Positions 32,268 through 43,900 of a stretch of DNA of 64,000 nt are shown piece by piece. The stretch comes from Symbiodinium sp. CCMP2592 (Eukaryota; Sar; Dinophyceae; Suessiales; Symbiodiniaceae), in assembly GCA_905221615.1 (NCBI GenBank), contig CAJNDT010005873.1, forward strand, positions 389,764-453,763, given 5' to 3'. The notes beneath the pieces were generated by a model. The model saw nothing but the letters and a program-made list of their open reading frames with translations. It made no database searches and was not told where the DNA came from. Within the stretch, counting starts at the first letter, position 1; each line of letters starts with the position of its first letter. A program made the translations under genes and the position numbers.

Positions 32268-32728
32268 GGCTCAACCTGCAAGCTACTCGGGCTCGGCCGC
32301 TGACACAGAATCGAAGCTGAATGCTTCGGTCGCTGTCTGAGCCAACGGGCACCGGATCCGAGCTTCGACGTATAGCAATTCCACTGCAAAGCTGACCCTA
32401 ACATCGTGATTTCAGCAACGTCACTTTGCGCATGTTCGCCAAAACTTCCGGCACCACGGGCCATAGGCCGGTGCATACTGTAGGGTTGTGTTTCACAGTC
32501 CTACATCAGATCTAGCCCGCAACATCTCCAAGAGATAAGGTCTGGGTTTTCGGTATGCCCCGGACTCGGAGAGCCGGCATCCGCAGTCTGTCACCTCGGG
32601 TCATAGACCGGTGCCATGTGTATTCTCCGGAGCCACGTTATACAGCCCCAACAGTTCACATCAAAGTCGAATGAACTTCACTCCTCAATGGGGAAGGCAA
32701 GTCCCACGGATCCGAAGGATCGGGACGT
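32268..32728 (-). other. Element B region between YR and gag
   Basis: No separate gene. It holds two copies of a motif like GGCCATAGGCCGGTGC (near 32460 and 32600) and probably part of the frameshifted YR tail. Confidence 0.4.
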
Positions 32729-34993
32729 CTATTTTGCAATTGGCCATGCCACAAGCTCGCCACGGGCCAAAAGCCGGCGATGAATGGAACCGCAATGGTA
32801 CATCCCACCAACGAGCTCGGCCGATTTTTCGTTCGAAAGTATCTGTTCAATCAGCGCCCGACATCGCCCGCCTGCACTGATGGCAGGTGTCCGGATCATC
32901 GGCATCGTCTTCCTCGAAGTCCCTGTATCTGTCTGTGAGGGGACGCCCACAAAAGAAAGTGCCCTCATCCCTAAGTCGATGAACAATGCCAGACAGGCTA
33001 TGCACTCAGAGCTCCGCCACGGTGCATTCGAAGGGTGGCCTAAGCTCCCGGCCGGAACGCGGCATCGGCTCATACCCCACAAGGGACTCGGCAGACTCAG
33101 AAGACTCCACATCGGCGGCGCCCACATGCTGATCTTCAGGAGGAGCGCGAGCCTGTGAAGCAGTGAAGCCGTCGTGTCGCCGGTGAGCGCCGATGCCACT
33201 GCAGCTACTCTGTCCGTGACCTCGGCATCCGGATCGAATTGGTTCTGGCGGATGGTCCTGAACATGGCCAAGATTTTGCCCGACAAGTTGATGTAGAACT
33301 GTCGACTATAAATCAGGGTCGAAGAAGGGCCGCCCTTCCTGAGGTGATGTCCCATCAACAACCTCTCCTTTGGGGTAAAAGAAATTATAGGAGACCAGCC
33401 GCTCCACGTGATCAAGGTAGTCTTGAAGCTGTGGGTCCCTATCGACTCATTAGGTCCAGGGGCCATGTCCAATGAGGTTAGGATGTCGATCAAGATGTCA
33501 CTGGCCTCCTCTGAGGACATTCGCTCCTGGCCCCAGCATCCCCACTTCTGCGACCAGGAAGGCAAACACCCTCGGTCAAACTGGATGCCTTCTCTCTCGC
33601 GTGCCTCCAACCAGAGCTGCGCCCACGGCGTGTTGCTCACCCCAGTTGAGACGCATACGTACGGGAGCAGGCGCGTTTTGGCCTCCACGGTGGTAGACGT
33701 CTTCGATCCAAGGGCCTCCGCAATTAGCAATTGGCCTTCTCCATCAGAGGTGAGAGTCAAAGACAGAACGTTCTGAGAATCGCTCCAACGACATGATGTG
33801 TGTATACAAAAGAGAAATTGCCCGATTACACATCGGGTCCAGTCAGAGCATCTCTCCATCAGAAGCTCCAATGCCTCCACTCGTCGACGACTGAGAGAGT
33901 CTCTCTGTCTCAGAGGAGCCTTCTTGAGCTTCAAGTCCTGTGCGACGCCACGCACCCTCGAAGACAAGATGGCTTCCAAGTCCATGTACTTGAAACGAGC
34001 AATGGCATGAAAGAACCTCAAGGCCTCCAGGATATGAGAAGCCGTAGAAGCTTTAGCACCATGCTCCCGGAATCCTGAAAAGATCGCGTAGACTTGAGCC
34101 TCGTTAAGTCGCCATGGTGAATCCAGCGAAGCATCATAGGACCTCACCACAAAAACCTGCAGCGATAGGGATCTCTTCTGTACAGTCAAGGACGCCTTTC
34201 CCCTGAAAGCGTCTGCCAGGCTCTGCATTATGACTTGGTCATCTTCCATAGCCTTTCCTTGATCAACCAGGCTGCTGCCTAAGGCTGTGGCCTCAGGGTC
34301 AATCAAGATCAGCATCTTGAACCTCCTCAAAGAAGAATCCCTTATGTCTGCATCCGATTTCGGCAGCCTCGCTTTGGCCAACCTTCTGGTCACCGTCCAA
34401 GGGATGTGGGCGAACACATCAGGCTCAGGACCCCTCTCCTTTGCCATAGACAAAGTTTCGCTCACCCCAACAGAAGTCGAAAGCCTCAAGAAAAATTCAG
34501 AGCACTGATCAAGGTGTGAAGGCTTTGAATCCCAGGGCTGACGTGGTAACTCAAACCTCCTTCTCTTGTGAACTGCTGCAGCCACCATTTGAGAAGCGTC
34601 CAGCTCAGCCATCGGTCCTTCAAGCCAAGACAGCTTATTGGATTGCGATCCTGGCAAATGTGGAGGAGCAGCAGAAGAGGAAACAGGTATCTCTTCTTCC
34701 ACGCACTCAACACTTCCCAAGTCATTGTCTTGAACTTGAGAATACCACTCTCTCTCATCCGCAGAAAAATCCAAAATCTCGGCTTCAGCATAGGTTTCGC
34801 GTCCTTCCATACTCAAGAGGTCCGACTGCTGAACATCTGCCATGTCATCCCGAAGCAGACCCTCAAGGTGTTCTTCGAATGGGTCCCCGGCTGTGGCAGG
34901 ACCATCCTGTATCAGCCCCCAAACATTGTAAGGAGCTTCTGCCGAATCACCCCCTTCCATCTCAGAAGCTTCGAATGGCATCTGATGGTTCAT
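32729..34993 (-). pseudogene. Element B tyrosine recombinase (frameshifted tail)
   Basis: The main frame starts at 34993 (MNHQMPFEAS), just inside A1. An acidic N-terminal region is followed by the recombinase core: HTSCRWSDSQ (Arg box I), IGTHSFKTTLITW (His box II with Lys where Arg is usual), RLLMGHHLRKGG (second His) and LIYSRQFYINL (Tyr). After about 33.16 kb the frame is no longer conserved; another frame there carries VHSLSGIVHR, FFCGRPL and CHQCRR, matching the His/Cys tail of the other elements, and contains one in-frame stop. The core is complete, so the lesions affect only the tail. Confidence 0.8.
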
Positions 34994-35043
34994 TGTCTAA
35001 GGCTGAGCGCAGAAGAAGCAGGCTCGAAGACGCCAGCTGACAC

Positions 35044-35286
35044 GAAAAGTTTTAAAAGCTCAGCTCGAGCAATCACTTCGTCACAAACACAAATATTGTC
35101 AGTGATGCAAAGAAGCATGGGCATGCGACAATGATCTGTAAAGCATGCCAAATACTCTTCTTGAAAAACCACCCAAAAAGGGAGGCGGAAAGTTAAATCG
35201 CATAAAGTGATGTTGCCAAATGTCAAACACGGCCTGCGGCCTGTCGCCGATTTCAAAGAAAGAAAAGTCTGCAGGCAGAAAAGTTT
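35044..35286 (-). repeat. Element B split repeat A1
   Basis: 243-bp partner of 26598-26840, just upstream of the YR start on the coding strand. Confidence 0.9.
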
Positions 35287-35406
35287 CAACTACCCCAACG
35301 AGCTCAAGTGATTCAAAATCAAGCAAGCTAATTTGCCACAGCAAATTTTTACAAGTCAACAAATAATGTCGCATCCCCTTCTGTGTGATCGTTTGGGGAG
35401 TGTCGA

Positions 35407-35604
35407 CTTATTTGCTGCCACGTAAATCGCTTGCAAATCTAAGCTCGTATATTTCATAATATGTTATCAGCAATATGATAACAAAAAGGTTCACTCATAA
35501 AATTCAAGATGATATATCTCGAAAAGAGGAAATATGAGAGATCGCACTTCGCACTCAGCCTCTTTTGCTTTCAATGGGGATGGTCCATCACTGCCGGCGG
35601 GAAC
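35407..35604 (-). repeat. Element Z split repeat B1
   Basis: 198 bp equal to 17114-17172 joined to 25942-26080, with only a few substitutions. Provides an empty-site reference for element A. Confidence 0.9.
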
Positions 35605-35609
35605 CCCCA

Positions 35610-35745
35610 TCAACACGCAGTGGAAGACACCTCCCACGAGAGTGACGAAGTGAGAATGCCCTCAAGGCCGCTGGTATCCAACCTGCTTGGTGCATCAGCG
35701 GGGTTACTATGCGTAGGCGTAGGTACTCTTGAGTACCAAGCCCTT
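35610..35745 (-). pseudogene. Element Z pol, C-terminal fragment (RNase H end)
   Basis: The minus strand reads AWYSRVPTPTHSNPADAPSR and runs to a stop at 35610-35612, five bases beyond B1. This is the last RNase H block (compare ARVPSPSNPADLLSR in element D). The rest of pol is separated by element E. It identifies Z as another member of the group. Confidence 0.8.
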
Positions 35746-35906
35746 ATGAACAAACTTCGGACTTTTGCAAGTACTCTGAGCCTGAATGTTACGTCGATCG
35801 TACATGCTTCGCATGCTCTTCGAGAAAACTACACGAGTGGTCAAAAGCTACCAAAACTGTTCTAGCAAAATAAGAGTACAGGGCATAGGGGAAAATGTTG
35901 ATCACC
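35746..35906 (-). repeat. Element E split repeat B2
   Basis: 161 bp starting ATGAACAAACTTCGG and ending GTTGATCACC; partner at 61423-61583, over 25 kb away because of nested insertions. Confidence 0.88.
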
Positions 35907-36540
35907 CCGCCCGGACATCCCCAGTGACTTAGACTGGAAGATGTTCGCATCAACATACAGCGTACGATACATCACAGTAGCGACCACTTCTCACTACAGG
36001 ATACACGGCTCAATACGTCAGCGTAGCTACGATCTAAAGTCGTCTGTACACTACGCGCACTCCATCAAAGGCTCGGACAGCCGATGACGAAATGCAAGCT
36101 TGACTCACCCAAGCGCAGGCGTTCGAAGTTCAAGCGCTCCTGTCAAGAACCAAAACAATTCATGGCGGATCATGCATCATGCTTAACATTGATGCCCGGG
36201 ATTATAGCGGCCTAGTGACCGCTGAAAGCTCATCACGAGACTTTCCTTCGGAGTCATGACCGCTCCACGGTCAACACAATTGTTGTTCGGACATAACCAG
36301 ATTGACACCAAAATGGTGTGTATCGTGCACAGTCTTGCACGCTCCAAGACTCCAAGGATGGTTCACACATCAAGCTCAAGAATGATTCACAGGTGGTTTT
36401 CTGAAGCTATGTACAATCGTCGCTGGTCGTCAATGACACACACACAAAGGTAGTGCCACTGACTATGTACAGATGGCCAATGCATCAGCATCAAGAGCAT
36501 TCAAGACACAAGTGTGTTGCGGCACGCATTCCAAGGATCA
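35907..36540 (-). other. Probable 3' LTR/UTR region of X plus edge of E
   Basis: About 630 bp without a gene between B2 of E and the last X reading frame. A 3' LTR of X would be expected here on the coding strand, but no matching copy was found right of gag, so LTR ends cannot be placed. Small palindromes occur, such as GACCGCTCCACGGTC near 36260. Confidence 0.45.
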
Positions 36541-36834
36541 TCACTTTTGTTTCTTGCTGCCACCAAAGCAACTTCCGCACGGCTTGTAACCGCGCTCACG
36601 GGCTGTGGCGATTCCAAGCTTCACGATCTCATCAGCATTGTTCAGACAAGTGCAATTCCTGCTTTTGTGGTACGACTTACCCCGTCTCAAAGTGCAATAA
36701 ACATGCAACTCAGGCACATGCTGGATCACATCGTTGGAACCGCGTGCGGCATCGCCATCTATGCACGATTCGGCTCTGGTATTGGCAGCGTTCTCTCTCT
36801 TGTTCGATCTTTCGCCTCGTGGTATTCTCCCCAA
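36541..36834 (-). CDS. Element X tail: small Cys/His zinc-motif segment
   Basis: 97-residue frame overlapping the end of the RT frame. Its C-terminus reads ELHVYCTLRRGKSYHKSRNC, then IATARERGYKPCGSCFGG: the pattern YH-x3-C ... A-x3-GY-x-PC-x2-C, a known small metal-binding motif found at the ends of some nucleases and surface proteins. Probably the original end of the X polyprotein, now one frame away from the upstream membrane and coiled-coil part. The frame change lies within 36759-36834. Confidence 0.6.
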   Translation of the reverse strand: MGRIPRGERSNKRENAANTRAESCIDGDAARGSNDVIQHVPELHVYCTLRRGKSYHKSRNCTCLNNADEIVKLGIATARERGYKPCGSCFGGSKKQK

Positions 36835-39785
36835 GCGATACGGTCGTAGTTCATTTCAGCGATCAATCTGCTCAAGCGCTCGTTCTCCTGCTCAGCGGCA
36901 TGCAGTGCGGCTCGCACCCGTCGCAGGCACATCATGATTGCCAGGCAGAACGCTGAAAGGCTGCAGGTGAAAGTCAATGGAACCCAATTCCACCAACCGT
37001 CGGTTCCCTGCTCGTACACTTCTTCGGTGGAGGTGCTGGCATTGCTCACGTTCAAGGTGATGTCATCTTCATTGCCCTCTGTGGTCCATAGCCGCCCAAG
37101 GCTCAAAGATTTCAAGGCAAGAAGGATAGCACATGCGCAAATCACCAAGACGGCCAGCGACTGTGGCCACCGTGCATCATCATCGGTCTGCACACCGACC
37201 TCACGCCTGGTACCACTGCTCTCGGCACCTTGCACAAGCGACAGCATCATCACCATCATTGCAGTGCTGAAGCTCTGCATCCCGTTGCTCTTCAGCGTCT
37301 TACACACAAGTCTGCGAACCCTCTGTGTTTCACGCTCACGCTGCAACTGCTCCAACAACGCATCATGCTCTGCACGGCCTACCTCCTCTATGCAGTCACC
37401 CGCACAGCACACAAAGTCATGCATGCACAGCAAAGCACGGAGGCGGGATCCTGAGCACGGTACCTTGGTTCCCAGATCCGATGGGTTCCTCCTCCCATCG
37501 ACCGGCTGCACACGAAGTGTGCGATCAGCTGTCTTCTCCTGTATCCAGAGAAAGCGTCCACTCAAGTGCCGAATCTTCGATACACCTTGCTTCATCGAAA
37601 TCTGGCGGCAGCTCTGGTTGTCTGCGCGCATGCACAGCTCGACGCTGACCTCAAGAAGAAACTGAAGGATACGTTGCAAGAATATCCCATCACACGATGC
37701 AGAAACGAGTGCATAGAACTCACTCTCGGTGCTGCTCAGGCTCACACAACGCTGCGATCTGCAAGACGTGTAAATGCAGCAGCCATTCAGGAAGAACGAT
37801 GAGCTGCTCATTGAGCGACGGGTCTGCTTGTTGCCGCTCCAGTCGGCATCGCAGAAAACCTCAAGCAGAGCACTATCAAGAGACTCCTCGGCATCAGGTG
37901 GCTCAAGAATGCTTGCTCGATCGCCCTTGGCATGCACTTTGCTTGCGTAGCCGGCTGTTCCAACAAGATACCCTGCAAGGCGTTGCGCAAACTGCCAGCC
38001 GCGCTCGGTCGGTGCTTTAAGCTTCTGGGCCAACACCCTCACCGTGAAAGCAATGTCACTGCGATCCTGTGACACATACATGCCTATCCCAACGGCGCTG
38101 CGGTACTTGGCTGCTCGAGCAGAGTCCAGCTCCTTGCTTGCATCCGGCATGAGAAGCTCCTTGGTGCATGGCGTAGGGAACTTCCGATGCAACGGCACAC
38201 CAAGAAGGTTTGCCATATTCACAGCATGATCCGCAAGCGGCTTTATCAAGATCCCATCATCAAGAATTATGTGCTCTCTTTTAAGAAACTTGAAGCTGTC
38301 CCCAGGCATGCAGGCTACCTCGTAGGACACTTCAAAGGTTTTCTCAAAGCTTGGGACTAGCTCTTTAAGAAGCCACTGGACAAACCCAACAAGGCACAAG
38401 TCATTTACATGTATCAACCCGGGGTTTACACGGCCCTTGGGATCAACGATCTTATACACCGATGGGCACTCAGCACAGCTTGTGAGCTTGTGCTCCTCAC
38501 GGATGTAGTTCATGATGAATTGATGCCATCGGGCTGTCCCGTCCCGCTGTCCAGGGAGCATCTTGAGAAACCGCATTCGGCTTGCAAATCCAGGGATCTT
38601 GGCCAGCATGGGACGCTCCTGAGGGACGTTGAGAAAAGCGTCACGCACATCAAGCGCGATCACTCCTATGCGGTCGGTCTCATCAGGAGACTCTCTGGCT
38701 TGCCGGCTGAGCTCGCAATACAGCCACGGCAAAAGCTTGGTGGTGATGGCTGACGTTGCTGGTGCATAAAGATCCTCTCTGCCCCGCTCCAGCCACCGGT
38801 ACTCGCGAGCTACCAGCCTGGACCGTCTAAAGTACATCATCTTGTCTTTGTGCAGTTTCTTGCGCCATGTCCTCACGAACTTCGAAGACAATTCCTTGTG
38901 GTCCGACGTGTCCACTTCATCCCCGATCTCCTCAAGGACGCCTTTGCGAAGCAGGCGCTGCACCTCGAAAGAATCAGCGATTCGATCAAGCTCCTCTTGC
39001 TGTTGCTCGGACAAATCAGGGATCGAATCATACCAAAGACACTCCTCGTTGTCAAGGGCATGGCTGTCCTCAGTGTTGGTCACATCCCACTCAGCTGCAG
39101 CCTCATCTGACAACTCAAGATACTTTTCAGCATCCTCCCACTCAGGGGCTGATTCAAGAACCTCATCATTGATGGGAAGCTCCTCAGCGCCAACCCTGGC
39201 GATGCGCTGGTACTTGGATGCCTGCCCGCTGGGCTGCAAATCGATAGCATCTTGCGCCCGCTTTGCAACATCGATGAGAAGATCATCATCTGTCATCGGT
39301 ATCACCGGCGTTCCGCCTTCAGGAGACGGCGGATCAGAAGCAGCAACTTCCATTGGTGACTCAAGCGGCGCTGGGGCTGTAGCAGGCTCAACAACACTTG
39401 TCGGAGCACGATCAGACCTGTCAAGAAGAAGCGTGGCTCTCGAAGAAGGCGCTGGGGTCCCCGCCGCAACGCTTGGCGGTTGCACTGACTCAGCTGGCAC
39501 AGGTGCAGGAGGGATCCCCGCCATGGCCGGCATGTCTGGCATTCTTGGCACCTCAACCTGAACCTCACCTTGGGGAGCATCGGGCTCACCCTTGTCAGCT
39601 GGCTTCGGCACGCGATGCCTAGCCTGCGGAACGACCTTTGTGCCAAGCAAACCAAGCTGATAATCCCAAGGAAATCCTTTGGCATCAATCGCCAGACTCT
39701 GCTCAGACTCCCACGGCTTGTCATTTCGCCTGATTGACTTGGTGAGCCACACTCCCGCAGAGTTGCACAAAACATACATGTCATT
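36759..39785 (-). pseudogene. Element X pol part 2: RT-RNase H plus membrane tail
   Basis: Open for about 1010 residues; frame positions beyond 39785 belong to D. Copia-type RT: YFRRSRLVAREY, VIALDVRDAF (motif A, about residue 392) and LIHVNDLCLVG (about 475), where the usual YVDD is HVND, losing one catalytic Asp. RNase H: VFCDADWSG, SSTESEFYAL, MRADNQSC, DLGTKV. After RNase H come about 180 extra residues: a signal-like hydrophobic run ending VQGAES, two membrane-type segments (SLAVLVICACAILLALKSL and VPLTFTCSLSAFCLAIMM), and a short coiled-coil-like stretch. The 5' end is cut by element D; the 3' end is out of frame with the zinc motif. Confidence 0.82.
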
Positions 39786-39992
39786 TAAAATTCTTTCATT
39801 GTTGTTTCTGAGCAGTTCTAGCACTCACAGGCGAAGGCACAAGTACACAGCAACTGTGAACACACTGAACATGCTGGCGCGACACTCTTTTTCTCTGGTG
39901 ACTTTGGGAATCCACGATCCTCGTCGGTCGAACACCACCATACGGCAGTGACTAACCTAGTGCACTAGGGATGGCAGGACAGGCTAACCCCA
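39786..39992 (-). repeat. Element D split repeat B2
   Basis: 207 bp equal to 49062-49268 apart from about one substitution. Confidence 0.92.
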
Positions 39993-40184
39993 TCCGCAAC
40001 GGCCTACGGTGCATCAGCATAGCGGCTGATCTCAAGAAGAGTGGCACTTCAAGAGTTTGTGTCATTAACAAGGCTGGCAACGTGCAAGCTGCAAAGCCCA
40101 GGGCCCCAGCAGGAAGCTGAGCTCAAGAGCGGCACGAGAGCCGAAATCTGTTTGCGAATGTGCCCAAGTTGGGTGGGCGGGCGG
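39993..40184 (-). other. Element D bridge, G-rich end
   Basis: About 190 bp present once, ending GGTGGGCGGGCGGG directly against A2. No gene. Same placement as in A, B, C and Z. Confidence 0.65.
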
Positions 40185-40194
40185 GAAAATTTTT

Positions 40195-40434
40195 ATTTCC
40201 AACGAAAGCGGTATTTCACAAAAGGGAGAATCCAATCAAATATAATTCCAATATAATAAAAGTCGTGGCTCAAGCACTCGGTCAAACCCTCTCTCTTTTC
40301 ACGCAAGCGGGGTATGTTCTGGTGAGAGTCACATGCATGGTGAAGTAGAAAGGGTGCACACACCCATCACACCGCATACACCATGTGCCACTGCACATAG
40401 ATGAACGGCAATCCGTCATCTCTCACCCCACCCC
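40195..40434 (-). repeat. Element C split repeat B2
   Basis: 240 bp, matching B1 at a 463-bp offset. Confidence 0.93.
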
Positions 40435-40455
40435 CCCACAGGGCGGGCGGGCGGG
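40435..40455 (-). other. Element C bridge, G-rich
   Basis: 21-bp link between B2 and A2 containing GGGCGGGCGGGCGGG, the clearest case of the shared G-rich bridge. Confidence 0.7.
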
Positions 40456-40657
40456 ACAAAAATTGTTCTCACGGCGGCTGCACACAGCCCAAATGCTACA
40501 GAGAACAAGGAATCGCAACAAAAAGGACATGTCGCACAAAAATGGTGCAATCACCAAACATGCACACATAAATCAGCCATGGAAAATACCGCAGCACTGC
40601 AAATCAGAAAATCGTTTGGGAAATAAAATGCTGTCTCGCAAGCGAGAAGGCTTATTT
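40456..40657 (-). repeat. Element C split repeat A2
   Basis: 202 bp matching 48730-48931. Ends with the hairpin TCTCGCAAGCGAGA then GGCTTATTT, abutting B1. Confidence 0.93.
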
Positions 40658-40897
40658 ATTTCCAACGAAAGCGGTATTTCACAAAAGGGAGAATCCAATC
40701 AAATATAATTCCAATATAATAAAAGTCGTGGCTCAAGCACTCGGTCAAACCCTCTCTCTTTTCACGCAAGCGGGGTATGTTCTGGTGAGAGTCACATGCA
40801 TGGTGAAGTAGAAAGGGTGCACACACCCATCACACCGCATACACCATGTGCCACTGCACATAGATGAACGGCAATCCGTCATCTCTCACCCCACCCC
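40658..40897 (-). repeat. Element C split repeat B1
   Basis: 240 bp; ends 15 bp before the pol stop. Confidence 0.93.
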
Positions 40898-40912
40898 ACT
40901 TCAAGAGAGATG

Positions 40913-43900
40913 TTAGGAAAGAGTTATAACTTGTTGCACAACATCCTGGTATATGGCATTGACTGAAGACGCATCAGCGACACGGTCCTGAGGAAGCATC
41001 TCACAAGCAATGTTGCGACTCGGTGCATCCGCAATATTGCTGCACGATGGTACACGCGCACACCAAGGAAGCAAGGTACCCTGCTCACAGGTTCTGGCAA
41101 AGATATGGCAAATGCGGGTGACAGCCCACGAAGCAGAGTAGCCCTTTATCAGAGCAAAGCGGGCCCCCTCGTTGTCAAGATATGCCATGCACTCTGAAGA
41201 CGCAAGGTGCTGGTTCCAAAGCACGAAGGCTACAACCACTGCAACGGTTTCCAACTCGCCGATACCCGTGATGGCATCCACTGGAAGCAAAGGGCGAATG
41301 TCGCTCTCGCACAAGGGCAAACCGAACCAGCTTACGACAGAACCCAAAGGAGAGATTAGGACACCCCCTAGACCCCCAGTGAAATCAGGCTCAAAGCTCG
41401 CATCGGTGAATACATACCAAGGCTGCCCCAAGGATTTTGTAATGCGCCTCGGCGACCCGTGCAATACACGATCCAGCAGAAAGCCGAGAGCATCCCGAGC
41501 GGGGCCGGATAGCTTGGGAACGAAAGGCCAGGCGTGAACATGGGAGCTGATGTGCTTAAGAGCGTAGTGCCCCGCTTTCCCCATGACCTGAGCGTTCGCA
41601 AAGGATAGCTTGCCTCTCAGCTCAAGACCTTCCTTATAAGACAACACACCTTCATCAAAAATGCGGGTCACCAATGCACGAATGTCGCCTTTGCGTTTGT
41701 CCGTGTTGTCGACAGTGACCACGCAGTCACCTGTGTTCCCCAAGTCAAAGCGAAGCCCCAGCGCAGACACTTGTCTGGAGAACACATCAGCTTTGGGTCC
41801 CTCCTCGTCGAAGACCCAGCCAAGGAGTTGGAACAGCAGCTCCATGGTCGCACCCGTGTTGTCAGCAAGGCAATCAGGCGAGGCGACGATGAAGTCATCG
41901 TAGTAAGAGGTGGTGGGCACAAGCAGGCAACGATTGGCAAGCCATTGGATGCACCTGGAACATCTAATGAAGCCATTCACTGAGGCCCTCGATCCGAAGG
42001 GGAGGCAGACCTGAGTAAAGAGCATGGTCTTTTGCTTGTGTGGGTCATACACAGCAATGACCGCAAAGCAACGCGAGCTCAAGGCGACACACAACTGGCG
42101 GTAGGCCGCCGTCAGGTCGAAGGCACGACCCTTGATCCATGAAGGTTTCTTCGCATCACGAAGCTTCGTGCACAACCTTACAAACATAGCTGCTGCCACA
42201 TCTGCAGTGTCGACGGTGGGCTGTTCCAAAGTCGTCACACAAGAGTTAACACCACTCCTGCTGTAATCATCAATGGGACGCAGCTTCCCACCCTGCAACA
42301 AAGGAAATCTGTGGGACACAACATGCCCCTGCGGCAAAGAGTCCCAATCGTAAGGACCCAGGAGCCAGCCTGAGTCTACCTCCTTCATTGTCTTTTCCCA
42401 CAACAAGATGTCCTTCTCCCGATCACCGGAAGATCCCAAGGAGACCTTGAGAGCCTCGTTGGCTCGAGGGGCCGTCGCACACAGGTCATCAGGGTGCAAG
42501 GAGGCTGGAGTAACCTTACCCGGCAGGACATTAGAAACAGGCGACGTGCCCACTAAGTCAAAGCCAGACCAAATATCCCGAGCAAGGTTTACATCGTCAT
42601 AGCCCTCGGCTGCGATGATTTCGTCAAGCAGCTGCAGCCGCTTCTTACACAGAACACGTCTCATGTGCGGGTCGTCTATGTCCCAAGAAGGGTCTGGGTC
42701 ACGTTCAATCTCACACGCACGCGAGGTCCACTTGTCGAGCCATCTCCTCCTCTTATCAACCACGGCATGCGGCGGAGCCTTCGCGAGCATATCCACACAC
42801 GACTCAAGATGATCCGGCAATGAAGAAAGTGAAGAGCTGGGATGGCCTGCCCTCACAGCAGCACGCACGAACTCACTTTCACTGAAAGGAACTCCAAAGG
42901 TTGCATGCGGAGTCGGCTGCGCAGGCCCGACCACAGGTGCAGTTTCCCCACTCTTGCACGGCTGATCAGGAGGGCGTGCCGGCACCGCACAGGCGTCCAG
43001 AGACGGTTGCACGGGACCGACCACCGGCACAGTTCCCCCAATCTTGCACTGGCGATCCTGAGGGCACATCGCTGTCGCACAAGTGACCGGCATAGGGTGG
43101 CCAGGCAACGGAAAGCCCAAGTCCTGTAGGACTTGCACATCCTCTTTCTTTAGAGAAGCAACACGATTCGGAGTGAATCCGATCAACACGACTCTGGAGC
43201 CTTCCCAAGGTAAAGTGCAGTGGAAGCGATGTGCATCGAACTCCACGGGGCCGTCGGCCACTTGCAGGACACGACCAGAAGTCTTTCCAAGGGGTGTGGT
43301 TCGCACATGCTGACCCTCCTCATCCTGTATCCAGATGCCCCCTTTTGCAAAGTCAGTCAAGGCCAACACATAGTTGGAACTCCCATCCAAGTTATTGGCA
43401 TCCCTATGCATCGGAGTGCACACATTGGAGTATATCGCCACTGTGGCGAACGTGGCATGCGGAAAGCGGGCACGCAGAAGCCTTACAGCTAATCGAACAG
43501 CGTTCGGAAACAGTTTGGTGTTCCTGCGCAGACCACACAAAGTGCCCTGGGAGTAGGCACCGGCAGACCAGGCCTTCTCACGCGCGTCACTGACACCCCT
43601 GGCCGGGACCTCGGGGGGTAACGTGTCAAAAACCTGCAACAGCTGCGCTTGCGTAGGAACGTCACACACGTCCGCCGCCAACACTTCGGCTTCGCTTGAC
43701 ACAGTCAACACTGCAGCACTGCTACAAGGATCGGAAAAAGCTAAACCAGAAGGAGAAGGCGAACCATCCACTAAACCCGAAGGGGAAGGAGGAACCGGCG
43801 GGGAAACCCTAGAGGAGGATGTCGCCATCGTGCCATCGGCCATTGCTGCAGCAGGAGAATCCCCGCCAGTGGCACACAATGTCTCGGAAGATTTGTCACC

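Larger units (their letters stand above)
26214..35286 (-). mobile_element. Element B: YR retrotransposon with split direct repeats
   Basis: 9073 bp. Plus-strand order is B2 26214-26567, bridge, A2 26598-26840, B1 26841-27191, pol, gag, YR, A1 35044-35286. Inserted inside A2 of element Z; the flanks rejoin as GAGTTT + CAACTACC with no target duplication. The A2/B1 junction is AAAAGTTT/CTTCTTT. Gag has one frameshift and YR one frameshift plus a stop, so this copy is probably not autonomous although pol is open throughout. Confidence 0.87.
35287..35745 (-). mobile_element. Element Z, third piece (rest of A2, B1, pol end)
   Basis: 35287-35406 finishes A2; 35407-35604 is B1 and matches the split B2. 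It shows the uninterrupted form of the site where element A inserted. The remainder of Z lies right of element E, outside the window. Z is thus older than A, B and E. Confidence 0.85.

Noticed and set aside
36759-39824. Counting the first residues of the X RT frame (up to RNNNERILN) as X protein
   Set aside because: Those codons lie in the B2 repeat of element D (39786 onward); X sequence starts at NDMYVL.
40262-40275. Possible dinoflagellate spliced-leader relic (GTGGCTCAAG)
   Set aside because: Only about ten bases resemble the leader end and it lies inside the B repeat of element C; the rest of the leader is absent.
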